Source: Solemya velum gill symbiont (GTDB lineage: Bacteria > Pseudomonadota > Gammaproteobacteria > Chromatiales > Chromatiaceae). Taken from it: 64,000 nucleotides of DNA. Made by a program: the position numbers and the translations under genes. The notes under the pieces are model-generated. The model was not told where the DNA came from. It was given only the letters and a program-made list of their open reading frames with translations, and did no database searches. Below are positions 45,187 through 53,272 of the stretch, piece by piece. The first letter of the stretch is position 1. Each line of letters starts with the position of its first letter. The stretch covers positions 868,001-932,000 of the forward strand of contig NZ_JRAA01000001.1 of NCBI RefSeq assembly GCF_000787395.1. The letters are read 5' to 3'.

Positions 45187-46146
45187 TCAGGGTGTGTCGA
45201 TGTTGCGTACGCTTCCTGGTGGCACACCAAATTCCCGCTTGAATGCCCTGCAGAATGCAGCTTCGGATTGATACCCAAGACGTTCGGCGAGAACCGCGAG
45301 GGTATCCGATGTCTCTTTGAGTTGAGCACGGGCGAGTTGCATACGCCAGTGTGTGAGGTAGCGCATGGCAGACTCACCCACCAGGTTAGTGAACCGAGCA
45401 GAGAAGCCAGAGCGCGACATACCCACCTCCTTGGCTAACAAGGCAACTGTCCATCCCTTTTCGGGCTCCCGTTGAATTGCAGCAAGCGCCCTTCCCACTT
45501 GAGCGTCGCGCAAGGCAGCAAGCCATCCCCGTTCTGCTTCGGGTGCCGAGTCGATCCACGATCGGATTGCCTGGATGATGAGAATATCGGCCAAATGCGT
45601 GATGACAGTTTCACCACCCGGCCTCAGGTCCCTGGCTTCACGGGCAATAAAACGAAGTGTGCTATGCAACCAGCTGTCCTCATCATCTGCCCAGCTGTTG
45701 ATATGCAACACCTTGGGTAACAGTGAAATCAGTTTCTGGCCCGCGACATGGTCAAAGCGTACGACACAGCAGGTAATGTGAGTTGATTCACCGGCACCAC
45801 CGTAACGCATGATCTCGTAACGATCACTGACCTTCTCAACCGGTATATCGAACAGCGGCACAGCATCCTCTTCCGGACCACTGCGGATGCAGTGGCCGTT
45901 GCCATGCGGAACAAGCACTAGGCTGCCTTGTTGCAACAAACGGGGCTCCTCGCCTTTAACCTCAATCCAGCAATGACCCGCCGTGACAATATGAAACATC
46001 ATGCATCCATCAAATGAAGGCAGGTCCACTCCCCAGGGAGCAGTTAATTCAGAACGACAATACAGGGTGCCTGTGAGCCGGAGCAGGTGCAGGGTTTCAC
46101 CAAGAGGGTCGGTGAATTCAGGGATCTTTGTGATGGTACGTGTCAT
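45187..46146 (-). CDS. AraC-family regulator with cupin_6 sensor domain
   Basis: Start at MTRTITKIPEF (46146); the longer frame adds 35 unlikely residues. The 319-residue protein has an N-terminal cupin_6 domain (GTLYCRSELTAPWGVDLPSFDGCMMFHIVTAGHCWIEV) and two C-terminal helix-turn-helix units (WTVALLAKEVGMSRSGFSARFTNLVGESAMRYLTHWRMQLA, LAERLGYQSEAAFCRAFKREFGVPPG). It diverges from the NmrA-like gene, which such regulators typically control. Confidence 0.92.
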   Translation of the reverse strand: MTRTITKIPEFTDPLGETLHLLRLTGTLYCRSELTAPWGVDLPSFDGCMMFHIVTAGHCWIEVKGEEPRLLQQGSLVLVPHGNGHCIRSGPEEDAVPLFDIPVEKVSDRYEIMRYGGAGESTHITCCVVRFDHVAGQKLISLLPKVLHINSWADDEDSWLHSTLRFIAREARDLRPGGETVITHLADILIIQAIRSWIDSAPEAERGWLAALRDAQVGRALAAIQREPEKGWTVALLAKEVGMSRSGFSARFTNLVGESAMRYLTHWRMQLARAQLKETSDTLAVLAERLGYQSEAAFCRAFKREFGVPPGSVRNIDTP

Positions 46147-46319
46147 GGCTTGTATGCTGCCATGAAAATATACCCATAGTCCATACACTCTGGACGAAAG
46201 GTAAAGATAAATAGACAGATAGTGATTGTTGATCCAGTAAACATGCGCCATATTTATATCCGAGTCGAGCCTACGGTTCGTTTAAATCAAAAAATCAACC
46301 AGCACAGGAGATAGATATC

Positions 46320-47165
46320 ATGAAAAACTCACCCATTCTAATTATTGGTAAGAACGGTAAGACAGGTGCGCGAGTTAATCAGCGTCTGCAAGACCTTGGC
46401 TATACGACGCGCGCTGTTTCCAGATCAACCAACCCATCATTTGATTGGGAGAATCGCGCGTCATGGGCACCTGTGATTAAAGGCACTCGCAGTGCATACG
46501 TCACCTATCAACCGGATCTTGCAGTACCTGATGCCGAAGCAGATATTAAGGAATTAGTAAAAGCCGCCCGCGAAAACGGTTTGGAACACATCGTTCTTCT
46601 TTCCGGTCGAGGCGAAAAAGGGGCTCAACTCGCTGAAAAAGTACTTCAGGAGAGCGGCATTTCATGGAATATCGTCAGGTGCAGCTGGTTTTGCCAGAAC
46701 TTCAGCGAAAGCTTTATGTTGGAGGGTATTTTGGACGGTGAATTAGTCTTGCCTGCAGCCGACACCGTTGAGCCTTTTGTTGACGCTGATGACATTGCAG
46801 ATGTTGCAGTTTCGCTATTAACCGACCCCGGCCATCGTAATAAACTGTTTGAACTCACTGGCCCACGCGCTCTCAATTTTGCTCAATGCATCAAGGAGAT
46901 TTCCGAGGCACTGGGGCGTCCTTTGAAATACACCACTGTGCCAATCGATGACTACGTCACCTCTTTACGCAAACAGGGCGTACCAGAAGAGCTGCAATGG
47001 TTACTGCATGAGTTGTTCACCGTGGTATTTGATGGCAGAAACTGCAATGTGATGTCAGGTGTTGAAGAAGCACTTGGCCGACCGGCTACCGACTTCAAAA
47101 CCTATGTACAGAAGACAATCGAGTCTGGCGTATGGGACGTTGAGCTGCAGAAGCAATCTGCATAA
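46320..47165 (+). CDS. NmrA-like NAD(P)H-binding protein
   Basis: A 281-residue Rossmann protein starting SPILIIGKNGKTGARVNQRLQDLGY (the GxxGxxG-type NAD(P) loop, here GKNGKTG). EPFVDADDIADVAVSLL and a C-terminal substrate region follow. It belongs to the NmrA/SDR-like group, either redox sensors or quinone/ester reductases. It is divergent from the AraC-type regulator and followed 66 nt later by a DUF4345 protein, a frequent small-cluster arrangement. Confidence 0.9.
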   Translation: MKNSPILIIGKNGKTGARVNQRLQDLGYTTRAVSRSTNPSFDWENRASWAPVIKGTRSAYVTYQPDLAVPDAEADIKELVKAARENGLEHIVLLSGRGEKGAQLAEKVLQESGISWNIVRCSWFCQNFSESFMLEGILDGELVLPAADTVEPFVDADDIADVAVSLLTDPGHRNKLFELTGPRALNFAQCIKEISEALGRPLKYTTVPIDDYVTSLRKQGVPEELQWLLHELFTVVFDGRNCNVMSGVEEALGRPATDFKTYVQKTIESGVWDVELQKQSA

Positions 47166-47231
47166 ATTTTTTCGGTGCACATACCTGTGAATGTGCAGAG
47201 ACTCACCTGTTAAACAGAGGAGCAAATAAAC

Positions 47232-47639
47232 ATGAAAAACTCAAAAGTGCTTAAATCGATATTAATACTCTCTGGCCTGCTTGCATCTGGAATAGGAGTA
47301 GCAATACTTTTTGCTCCGCAAGCATTCTACGCAACAAATGGCATAGAGCTTGGTGGCAACATCAGTTTGCTTAATGAAATAAGAGCACCTGGTGGAGCAT
47401 TGTTGGCAAGTGGAATATTGATAATATCAGGTGCTTTCGCTGAAAAACTGCGCCTTACCGCCGTAGTGGTTTCCACTTTACTGTACCTATCCTATGGCTT
47501 ATCCCGGGTTATCAGCATAGCCATCGATGGAATACCGGCCGAGGGGCTTGTACAGGCAGCTATTTTAGAAATAATAATTGGACTGACTTGTGTTTTCGCT
47601 CTCGTAAAATACCTGGGAAAGCAGAAGGAATTGGCGTGA
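47232..47639 (+). CDS. DUF4345-type membrane protein
   Basis: A 135-residue protein with four membrane helices (ILILSGLLASGIGVAILFAP, GGALLASGILIISGAFA, AVVVSTLLYLSYGLSRVISIA, AAILEIIIGLTCVFALVKYL). The APQAFY and NEIRAPGGALLASG segments match the DUF4345 layout. No role is known. It probably shares a transcript with the NmrA-like gene. Confidence 0.8.
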   Translation: MKNSKVLKSILILSGLLASGIGVAILFAPQAFYATNGIELGGNISLLNEIRAPGGALLASGILIISGAFAEKLRLTAVVVSTLLYLSYGLSRVISIAIDGIPAEGLVQAAILEIIIGLTCVFALVKYLGKQKELA

Positions 47640-47681
47640 ATGCTTCTGCTGTTTTTGACATTTTGACTTGCCATGTACAAC

Positions 47682-47711
47682 AAGAAGGCCCTGTATTAAC
47701 AGGGCCTTCTT
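47682..47711. terminator. Bidirectional hairpin terminator
   Basis: AAGAAGGCCCTGT-ATTA-ACAGGGCCTTCTT, a 13-bp stem counting the T-A closing pairs, separates the DUF4345 gene from the convergent small gene and overlaps the latter's stop. Confidence 0.85.
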
Positions 47712-47982
47712 ACCTTGATACCAGGTTGTTCTTTTCCAGAACCCGATGAATTTTCTTGCTGGCTCTTGTCAGCTTCTCGATATCACGAAAGTTTGGCGTT
47801 TCCCCGTTATGCAGGCGTCCTTCCCACTCCGTTATCTCTATATCTATAAATTCAAGGAGTTTCTTGGGGCAACCGTAACGACACTCATCCGCGCACAATG
47901 TCTGTTCATCCAGTGCAAAGGGAAAGCTATCCTTTACCTGCCGGATGATGTCATGCATAACAGTGGTCGTTGACGGCTTCAT
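47710..47982 (-). CDS. Small cysteine-containing hypothetical protein
   Basis: A 90-residue protein with a central cluster LCADECRYGCPKKLLEFIDIEITEWEGRL. The C-x4-C-x3-C pattern could bind a metal or a cluster. No membrane segment or signal is present. I recognise no family. It is a single gene convergent with DUF4345; the 209-bp gap upstream leads to the efflux operon. Confidence 0.65.
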   Translation of the reverse strand: MKPSTTTVMHDIIRQVKDSFPFALDEQTLCADECRYGCPKKLLEFIDIEITEWEGRLHNGETPNFRDIEKLTRASKKIHRVLEKNNLVSR

Positions 47983-48161
47983 GAAACAGCGCTCTCTTGC
48001 TTAACAATTTTTAGACCTTATTCAGCCATATTCAACAGAATACAATGTAATACACAAAATGTCGCCACTACCATTCCTGCGTCGTCAGAAAACCACTTGT
48101 AAGCGGTAAAACTCACCATTCGGAATTAAGGAGTTGAAAACGGAGACTAACGCCAATGAAC

Positions 48162-48180
48162 TATACTCAAATGTAGTATA
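48162..48180. promoter_or_regulatory. Inverted repeat before the efflux operon
   Basis: TATACT (48162-48167) and AGTATA (48175-48180) form a 6-bp inverted repeat immediately before the ATPase start. It could be an operator of a TetR- or MerR-type regulator, none of which is adjacent. The rest of 47983-48161 shows no gene. Confidence 0.3.
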
Positions 48181-48191
48181 TGGAGCATCTA

Positions 48192-48923
48192 ATGGCACAG
48201 CAGGCACAACACGAACATGAGCCGCTAAACGAGGGGGTTGTGTTCCATGTTCACGACGTCACCAAGGTCTACCAGATGGGTGAAGTTGCTGTACATGCCC
48301 TGCGCGGCATCGACCTTGACCTCTTTCGCGGTGAATTCACCGTACTGCTCGGGGCATCGGGTAGTGGCAAGTCGACCCTGCTCAACATACTTGGTGGATT
48401 GGACACCCCAACCGATGGTCATGTGCTCTACGGCAGTCGAGACCTCACCCGCGCCAGCGAGCACGAATTGACCGAGTACCGGCGCTTTCATGTCGGCTTC
48501 GTGTTCCAGTTCTACAATTTAATCCCCAGCCTCACCGCACGCGAAAACGTGGCAGTGGTAACCGAAATCGCACGCGAACCGATGTCCCCTGAAGAGGCCC
48601 TTGGCCTGGTGGAGCTGGCGGATCGTCTCGACCACTTTCCGGCCCAGCTCTCCGGTGGCGAGCAACAACGGGTCGCCATCGCCAAGCAACCCGATGTGCT
48701 GCTGTGCGACGAGCCCACCGGTGCGCTCGACTCACAGACCGGTATCGTGGTGCTGGAAGCACTGCAACGGGTCAATCAGGAGATGGGCACCACCACCGCG
48801 GTGATCACCCACAATGCCGGTATTGCACAGATGGCCGACCGGGTTATTCACCTGGCAGACGGTCACATCACCGAGGTGAACACCAATGCCACCCGCCTCG
48901 AACCCCACGAACTGACCTGGTGA
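48192..48923 (+). CDS. MacB/LolD-type ABC transporter ATPase with a 4-residue deletion
   Basis: Start chosen at 48192, which has GGAG 6 nt upstream; ATG 48180 has no ribosome site. The 243-residue ATPase has Walker [13 protein letters not shown], signature LSGGEQQ and Walker [13 protein letters not shown]. Between signature and Walker B the sequence runs RVAIA (residues 160-164) directly into KQPDV. Relatives have RVAIARAxAKxPDV, so about four residues appear lost. GCCATCGCC remains once; a deletion between two such repeats would explain it. Activity is doubtful. It leads the damaged efflux operon. Confidence 0.85.
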   Translation: MAQQAQHEHEPLNEGVVFHVHDVTKVYQMGEVAVHALRGIDLDLFRGEFTVLLGASGSGKSTLLNILGGLDTPTDGHVLYGSRDLTRASEHELTEYRRFHVGFVFQFYNLIPSLTARENVAVVTEIAREPMSPEEALGLVELADRLDHFPAQLSGGEQQRVAIAKQPDVLLCDEPTGALDSQTGIVVLEALQRVNQEMGTTTAVITHNAGIAQMADRVIHLADGHITEVNTNATRLEPHELTW

Positions 48924-48930
48924 AGCGGCG

Positions 48931-50000
48931 ATGAGAGCGATCGACAAAAAGCTGTGGCGGGAATTGTGGGCAATGCGGATGCAGGCGCTCGCTATCGCCA
49001 TGGTGATCGTCGGCGGTGTCGGCATCTTCATCATGTCGCTCAGTACCCTCGACTCCCTGTTTCAAACCCGTGAAAACTACTACCGCGACCACCACTTTGC
49101 CCATGTGTTCGCCTCGCTCAAACGCGCGCCGCTAGCGGTGGCCAAGCGCATTGAGGCAATCCCGGGGGTCGACAAGGTAGAGACACGGGTAGTGGCCTAC
49201 GTCAATCTCGATGTGGAGGGTTTCGACGGTCCGGTCAGCGGCCACCTGCTCTCCCTGCCAGATCACAGCCGTGGCTTGCTCAACCAGCTCTACCTGCGTA
49301 ATGGTCGTCTGTTCGAGCCGGGACACGACAACGAAATCATCATCAGCGAAGAGTTTGCCAATGCCCATGGCCTTCAATCTGGCGACAAGCTACATGCCAC
49401 CATTAACGGTCGGCGCAAGGCGCTTACCGTTGTGGGGCATGGCTATCGCCGGAATACATATACCAAATCGCACCGGGGGCCATGTTTCCCGACTATAAGC
49501 GTTACGGTGTGATGTGGATGGCGCGCAAGCCCCTGGCCAGCGCCTATGACATGAGTGGCGCCTTTAACAACGTCTCGCTCACCCTTACCCAAGGGGCCAA
49601 TGAGCAGGATGTGATCGACCGCCTCGATGACATCCTCAAGGATTACGGTGGTATCGGCGCCTATGCACGCAAGGACCAGCTTTCCAACCGTTTCCTCTCC
49701 GAGGAGCTGAAACAGCAGAAGACAATTGCAACCATCTTTCCCATCATCTTCTTCGGTGTTGCCGCCTTCCTGCTCACCCTGGTGGCAATTCCGCTGGGAC
49801 TGTTGCTGGGTTACGGCCTTTGCGCCTTCATGGCATTTCAGTTCGACACCGACCTCTACCGCATCCCGCTGGTGCTGGGCATTAATGTCTACGCCTTTGC
49901 CGCGCTGGTGGTGATCGCTTCTTCCATCATCTCCGCCATCATGATCTGGCGTAACCTCGCCCACCTCGATATGGTGGCCGTACTCAAGACCAAGGAATAA
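48931..50000 (+). pseudogene. FtsX-like ABC permease, frameshifted and internally deleted
   Basis: An N-terminal membrane helix (MRMQALAIAMVIVGGVGIFIMSL) and MacB-type periplasmic part read in one frame to about nt 49440 (ALTVVG). The homologous continuation LSPEYIYQIAPGAMFPDYKRYG then appears in another frame, a net loss of one base. Further on, FPIIFFGVAAFLLT joins directly to LVAIPLGLLLGYGLCAFMAFQ near nt 49780. In intact relatives (about 780 residues) these belong to the first and last membrane bundles, so some 370 residues are missing. The gene cannot make a working permease. Confidence 0.82.
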
Positions 50001-50004
50001 CACC

Positions 50005-51210
50005 ATGCCTATGCTCTTGCGCAAACATCCTCTCATTACCTTCATCGCCGTGGTCATCGCCCTGTTGCTAACCTGGGGCTTCTGGCCGCAACCGATCATG
50101 GTTGAGGCCAAGCCGGCAACACGCGCACCGCTCACCATCACTATCGAGGAGGAGGGACGCACCCGCGTTATCGACCGTTATGTCATCGCCGCCCCGGTAG
50201 ACGGGGTAACCTGTCGTGTACAGCTCGATGTCGGTGACCCGGTAGAACAGGGTCAGCAACTGCTCAGTATTACGCCAATGGCCTCGCAGGTTCTCGACCC
50301 ACGCAGCCGCGCCCAGGCCAGGGCCAAGGTTGAGGCGGCTGAGTCGGCACTGCGTGCCACCGAGGAGAAGGCCCGTGCCGCGGCAGCCGCTGAACAGTTG
50401 GCGAGTAAGGAGTTGGCCCGCCTCACCCCTCTTCTGCAACAGGGGGCGATCTCAAAAGAGACCTTCGACAAGACACAAACCAGTGCCAGTACCACCAGGG
50501 CCAACAAGCGCTCCGCCGATTTCAGTGTGGAGGTCGCCAGTTATGAGCTGGAGGCAGCACGCAGCGTGCTGGAATACAGCAGCGAAAGCGACCTCGACAA
50601 TCCGGAACTGGTAGCGGTGCACTCACCGATTAATGGTCGTATTCTCAAGGTCGACCACGAGTGTGCCGGACCTGTACGCACCGGCGAGCCACTGCTGGAA
50701 GTGGGCGATCCCTCTGCGCTGGAAGTAGAGGTAGATGTACTCTCTGCCGATGCGGTGAAGGTCAAGCCAGGGATGAGAGTATTGTTCGACCGCTGGGGTG
50801 GTGAAGGGGTACTGGAGGGTCGGGTACGCATCGTAGAGCCAGTCGGCTTTACCAAGGTCTCCGCCCTGGGGGTAGAGGAGCAGCGGGTACTGATCATCTC
50901 CGACTTCACCTCCTCTGCCGCCCAATGGCAACGCCTGGGTGACGGCTACCGCGTCGAGGCACGTTTTATCCTCTGGCACCAGGATAGTGTACTGCAGGTG
51001 CCCGCCAGCAGCCTGTTCCGCTATCGTGATGGTTGGGCACTGTTTGTGGTGGAAAACGGTCATGCCAAGCGCAGAGTCGTGAAGCTTGGCAAACGCAACG
51101 GTCTGGTCGCCCAGATCGATGAGGGGGTAAAGTTGGGAGAGAACGTCATCAACCACCCCAGTGATGAGGTAGACGATGGTAAGCGGGTAACCATTCGCAT
51201 TATTGATTAA
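50005..51210 (+). CDS. HlyD/MacA-type periplasmic adaptor
   Basis: A 401-residue membrane-fusion protein: one N-terminal anchor (PLITFIAVVIALLLTWGFWP), a lipoyl-like half (YVIAAPVDGVTCRVQLDVGDPVEQGQQLL), a long alpha-helical hairpin (about residues 95-195, Ala/Glu/Arg-rich) and VAVHSPINGRILKV closing the lipoyl domain, then beta-barrel and membrane-proximal regions. The frame is intact although its permease and ATPase are damaged. It begins 4 nt after the permease stop. Confidence 0.92.
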   Translation: MPMLLRKHPLITFIAVVIALLLTWGFWPQPIMVEAKPATRAPLTITIEEEGRTRVIDRYVIAAPVDGVTCRVQLDVGDPVEQGQQLLSITPMASQVLDPRSRAQARAKVEAAESALRATEEKARAAAAAEQLASKELARLTPLLQQGAISKETFDKTQTSASTTRANKRSADFSVEVASYELEAARSVLEYSSESDLDNPELVAVHSPINGRILKVDHECAGPVRTGEPLLEVGDPSALEVEVDVLSADAVKVKPGMRVLFDRWGGEGVLEGRVRIVEPVGFTKVSALGVEEQRVLIISDFTSSAAQWQRLGDGYRVEARFILWHQDSVLQVPASSLFRYRDGWALFVVENGHAKRRVVKLGKRNGLVAQIDEGVKLGENVINHPSDEVDDGKRVTIRIID

Positions 51211-51243
51211 TCGACATGAGACTTATGGGCCTCTACAAACAAA

Positions 51244-51270
51244 AAGGCTCTGTATAAACAGAGCCTTATT
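51244..51270. terminator. Hairpin terminator between the efflux operon and ssb
   Basis: AAGGCTCTGT-ATAA-ACAGAGCCTT is a 10-bp stem followed by ATTT; the other strand has AAAAA. It sits between convergent units. Confidence 0.8.
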
Positions 51271-51305
51271 TGCAGTTTCTTTACGAATACTGTCTAAGGT
51301 ACCCG

Positions 51306-51776
51306 CTAGAATGGAATATCGTCATCAAAATCCGCTGGTGGCGGCTCGCTCTGCTGAGAGAAACCGTTGTCGTTGGACTGCTGCTGCCTGGCTGGTGCGC
51401 CACCACCTCCGCCGCCACCCATCGGTGCGGAACCTCCGCGGCTGTCGAGCATCTGCATCTGGTCAGCAACAATCTCCGTGGTGTAACGATCCTGTCCGTT
51501 GTTGTCCTGCCACTTCCGCGTCTGCAGGCGTCCCTCGATATAGACTTTTGAGCCTTTCTTGAGATACTCACCGGCGATCTCGCCAAGACGACGGAACATC
51601 ACCACCCGGTGCCACTCGGTCTTCTCCTGCTGCTCTCCGGTATTCTTGTCTTTCCAGGTTTCGCTGGTTGCCAAAGTGATATTTGCCACGGCATTGCCGT
51701 TGGGCATGTAGCGGACATCCGGGTCTTTCCCGAGATTGCCTACCAGGATGACTTTATTTACTCCACGCTGAGCCAT
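51306..51776 (-). CDS. ssb: Single-stranded DNA-binding protein
   Basis: A 156-residue SSB: OB fold starting [39 protein letters not shown], a Gly/Gln/Pro-rich linker with a run of seven glycines, and the acidic tip DFDDDIPF that recruits replication and repair proteins. It lies behind the YajR-like gene as in other gammaproteobacteria, where ssb, this MFS gene and uvrA cluster. Confidence 0.98.
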   Translation of the reverse strand: MAQRGVNKVILVGNLGKDPDVRYMPNGNAVANITLATSETWKDKNTGEQQEKTEWHRVVMFRRLGEIAGEYLKKGSKVYIEGRLQTRKWQDNNGQDRYTTEIVADQMQMLDSRGGSAPMGGGGGGGAPARQQQSNDNGFSQQSEPPPADFDDDIPF

Positions 51777-51809
51777 TTCGCTCTCCTCCAGTTATCTATT
51801 CTGTTCAGT

Positions 51810-53183
51810 TTATGCGGAAGCCTCTTCAGCTTCCAGACTTATTGTATCGAGTTGCCTGCTGTTGACCTTCAGGTAAGCGACAGACTCTTCTGTTACAAGC
51901 ACCACTTCCTCGACGCCTTCAATTGCATTGAGGCGCTGCTCATAGGCCTGCAGATCGTTGGTTCCATCAGGAATTTTCAGCATGCGTGTTTTAAGTAATG
52001 GCGCCTGCATTCCGGCAGCTGCCAGCAGCCAGACGCTGACTGCGATTGCGCCGAACAACATAACGCCCTGCGCACCATGGTGACTGAAAACCCAGCCGCC
52101 AACAAGGCCGCCAAGAAATGCACCAAAAAACTGTGATGTCGAGTAGACCCCCATCGCAGTGCCCTTGCTACTGGCCGGCGCAATTCTCGAGATTAGTGAC
52201 GGCAGGGTCGCCTCCAACAGGTTAAATGCCGCAAAGTAGAGCAGCAGCCAGCCCACCAGCCCCCACAGGCTCTCGGCCATCAATCCCAGTCCTGCCTGTG
52301 CGATCGCCAGCGAAGCAACAGCTCCGAGAAACACGGGTTTCATCTTGTTGCGGCGCTCGGCAATGATAATGAATGGAACCATCATGGCAATGGAGACCAG
52401 CAACACCGGCAGGTAGACCATCCAGTGATCGACGACGGCAAGCCCACCACTATCACGCAGCATCAGCGGATAGGAGATAAACAGCGATGTCATCACCATG
52501 TGCAGCACAAAGATACCGAAATCAAGGCGCAACAGGCCCGTATTTGACAGCACCCGTCCAAACTGGCCGGGCACAGACTCGGCATCACGGTGCACACTAC
52601 TTTTTGCCGGTGTCGGGACAAACAGCGCGAGGATGCCGATGCCTGCAAGCGCAAGCACTGCCGTCAGCCAGAAGATACCTGAAACACCGATCCATGCACC
52701 CAGTAGCGGCCCGGCAACCAGCGACAGAGCAAAGGAGAATCCGATACTCATTCCAATAATCGCCATCGCCTTGGTTCTGTGCGTCTCACGCGTCAGGTCG
52801 GCTGCTAGCGCCATAACAGCCGCAGCGATTGCGCCACTGCCCTGGATAGCACGGCCGATAATGACTGTGATTATCGAATCGCCATTTGCCGCAACCACGC
52901 TGCCGATGGCAAACAGCAACAAACCGCCAATGATCACAGGCTTGCGCCCGATACGGTCCGACAACATACCAAAAGGAATTTGGAAGAGCGCCTGGGTGAG
53001 GCCGTAGATTCCGATGGCAAGACCGATCAGGACCGGTGTCACACCGTCAAGATTGCCGGCATAAATGGCAAAAACGGGCATTATCAGAAAGAGCCCAAAC
53101 ATGCGCAGTGCGAAAATACCGGCCAGCGAAACTGCTGCCTTTTTCTCCGTCGCTGACATACTTGGCGATGTGGAAGACGCCAT
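51810..53183 (-). CDS. MFS transporter, YajR-like with C-terminal YAM domain
   Basis: Start chosen at MASSTSPSMSATEKK (53183); the longer frame extends into the uvrA promoter region. The 457-residue protein has twelve helices with motif A GMLSDRIGRKPVIIGG and a soluble ferredoxin-like C-terminus (about residues 390-450: NDLQAYEQRLNAIEGVEEVVLVTEESVAYLKVNSRQLD). This matches the YAM domain of E. coli YajR in position and length. The substrate is unknown. It diverges from uvrA. Confidence 0.9.
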   Translation of the reverse strand: MASSTSPSMSATEKKAAVSLAGIFALRMFGLFLIMPVFAIYAGNLDGVTPVLIGLAIGIYGLTQALFQIPFGMLSDRIGRKPVIIGGLLLFAIGSVVAANGDSIITVIIGRAIQGSGAIAAAVMALAADLTRETHRTKAMAIIGMSIGFSFALSLVAGPLLGAWIGVSGIFWLTAVLALAGIGILALFVPTPAKSSVHRDAESVPGQFGRVLSNTGLLRLDFGIFVLHMVMTSLFISYPLMLRDSGGLAVVDHWMVYLPVLLVSIAMMVPFIIIAERRNKMKPVFLGAVASLAIAQAGLGLMAESLWGLVGWLLLYFAAFNLLEATLPSLISRIAPASSKGTAMGVYSTSQFFGAFLGGLVGGWVFSHHGAQGVMLFGAIAVSVWLLAAAGMQAPLLKTRMLKIPDGTNDLQAYEQRLNAIEGVEEVVLVTEESVAYLKVNSRQLDTISLEAEEASA

Positions 53184-53272
53184 TATCTGAAAGACCCTTT
53201 GCCCGTTATCCGTCAAACGTCGTATAGTACCTGATTCGGCCCAATTTCGCTGTGATAACAATTCTCTAAATC

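Noticed and set aside
49132-49377. Antisense frame over the permease
   Set aside because: Shadow of the permease coding sequence.
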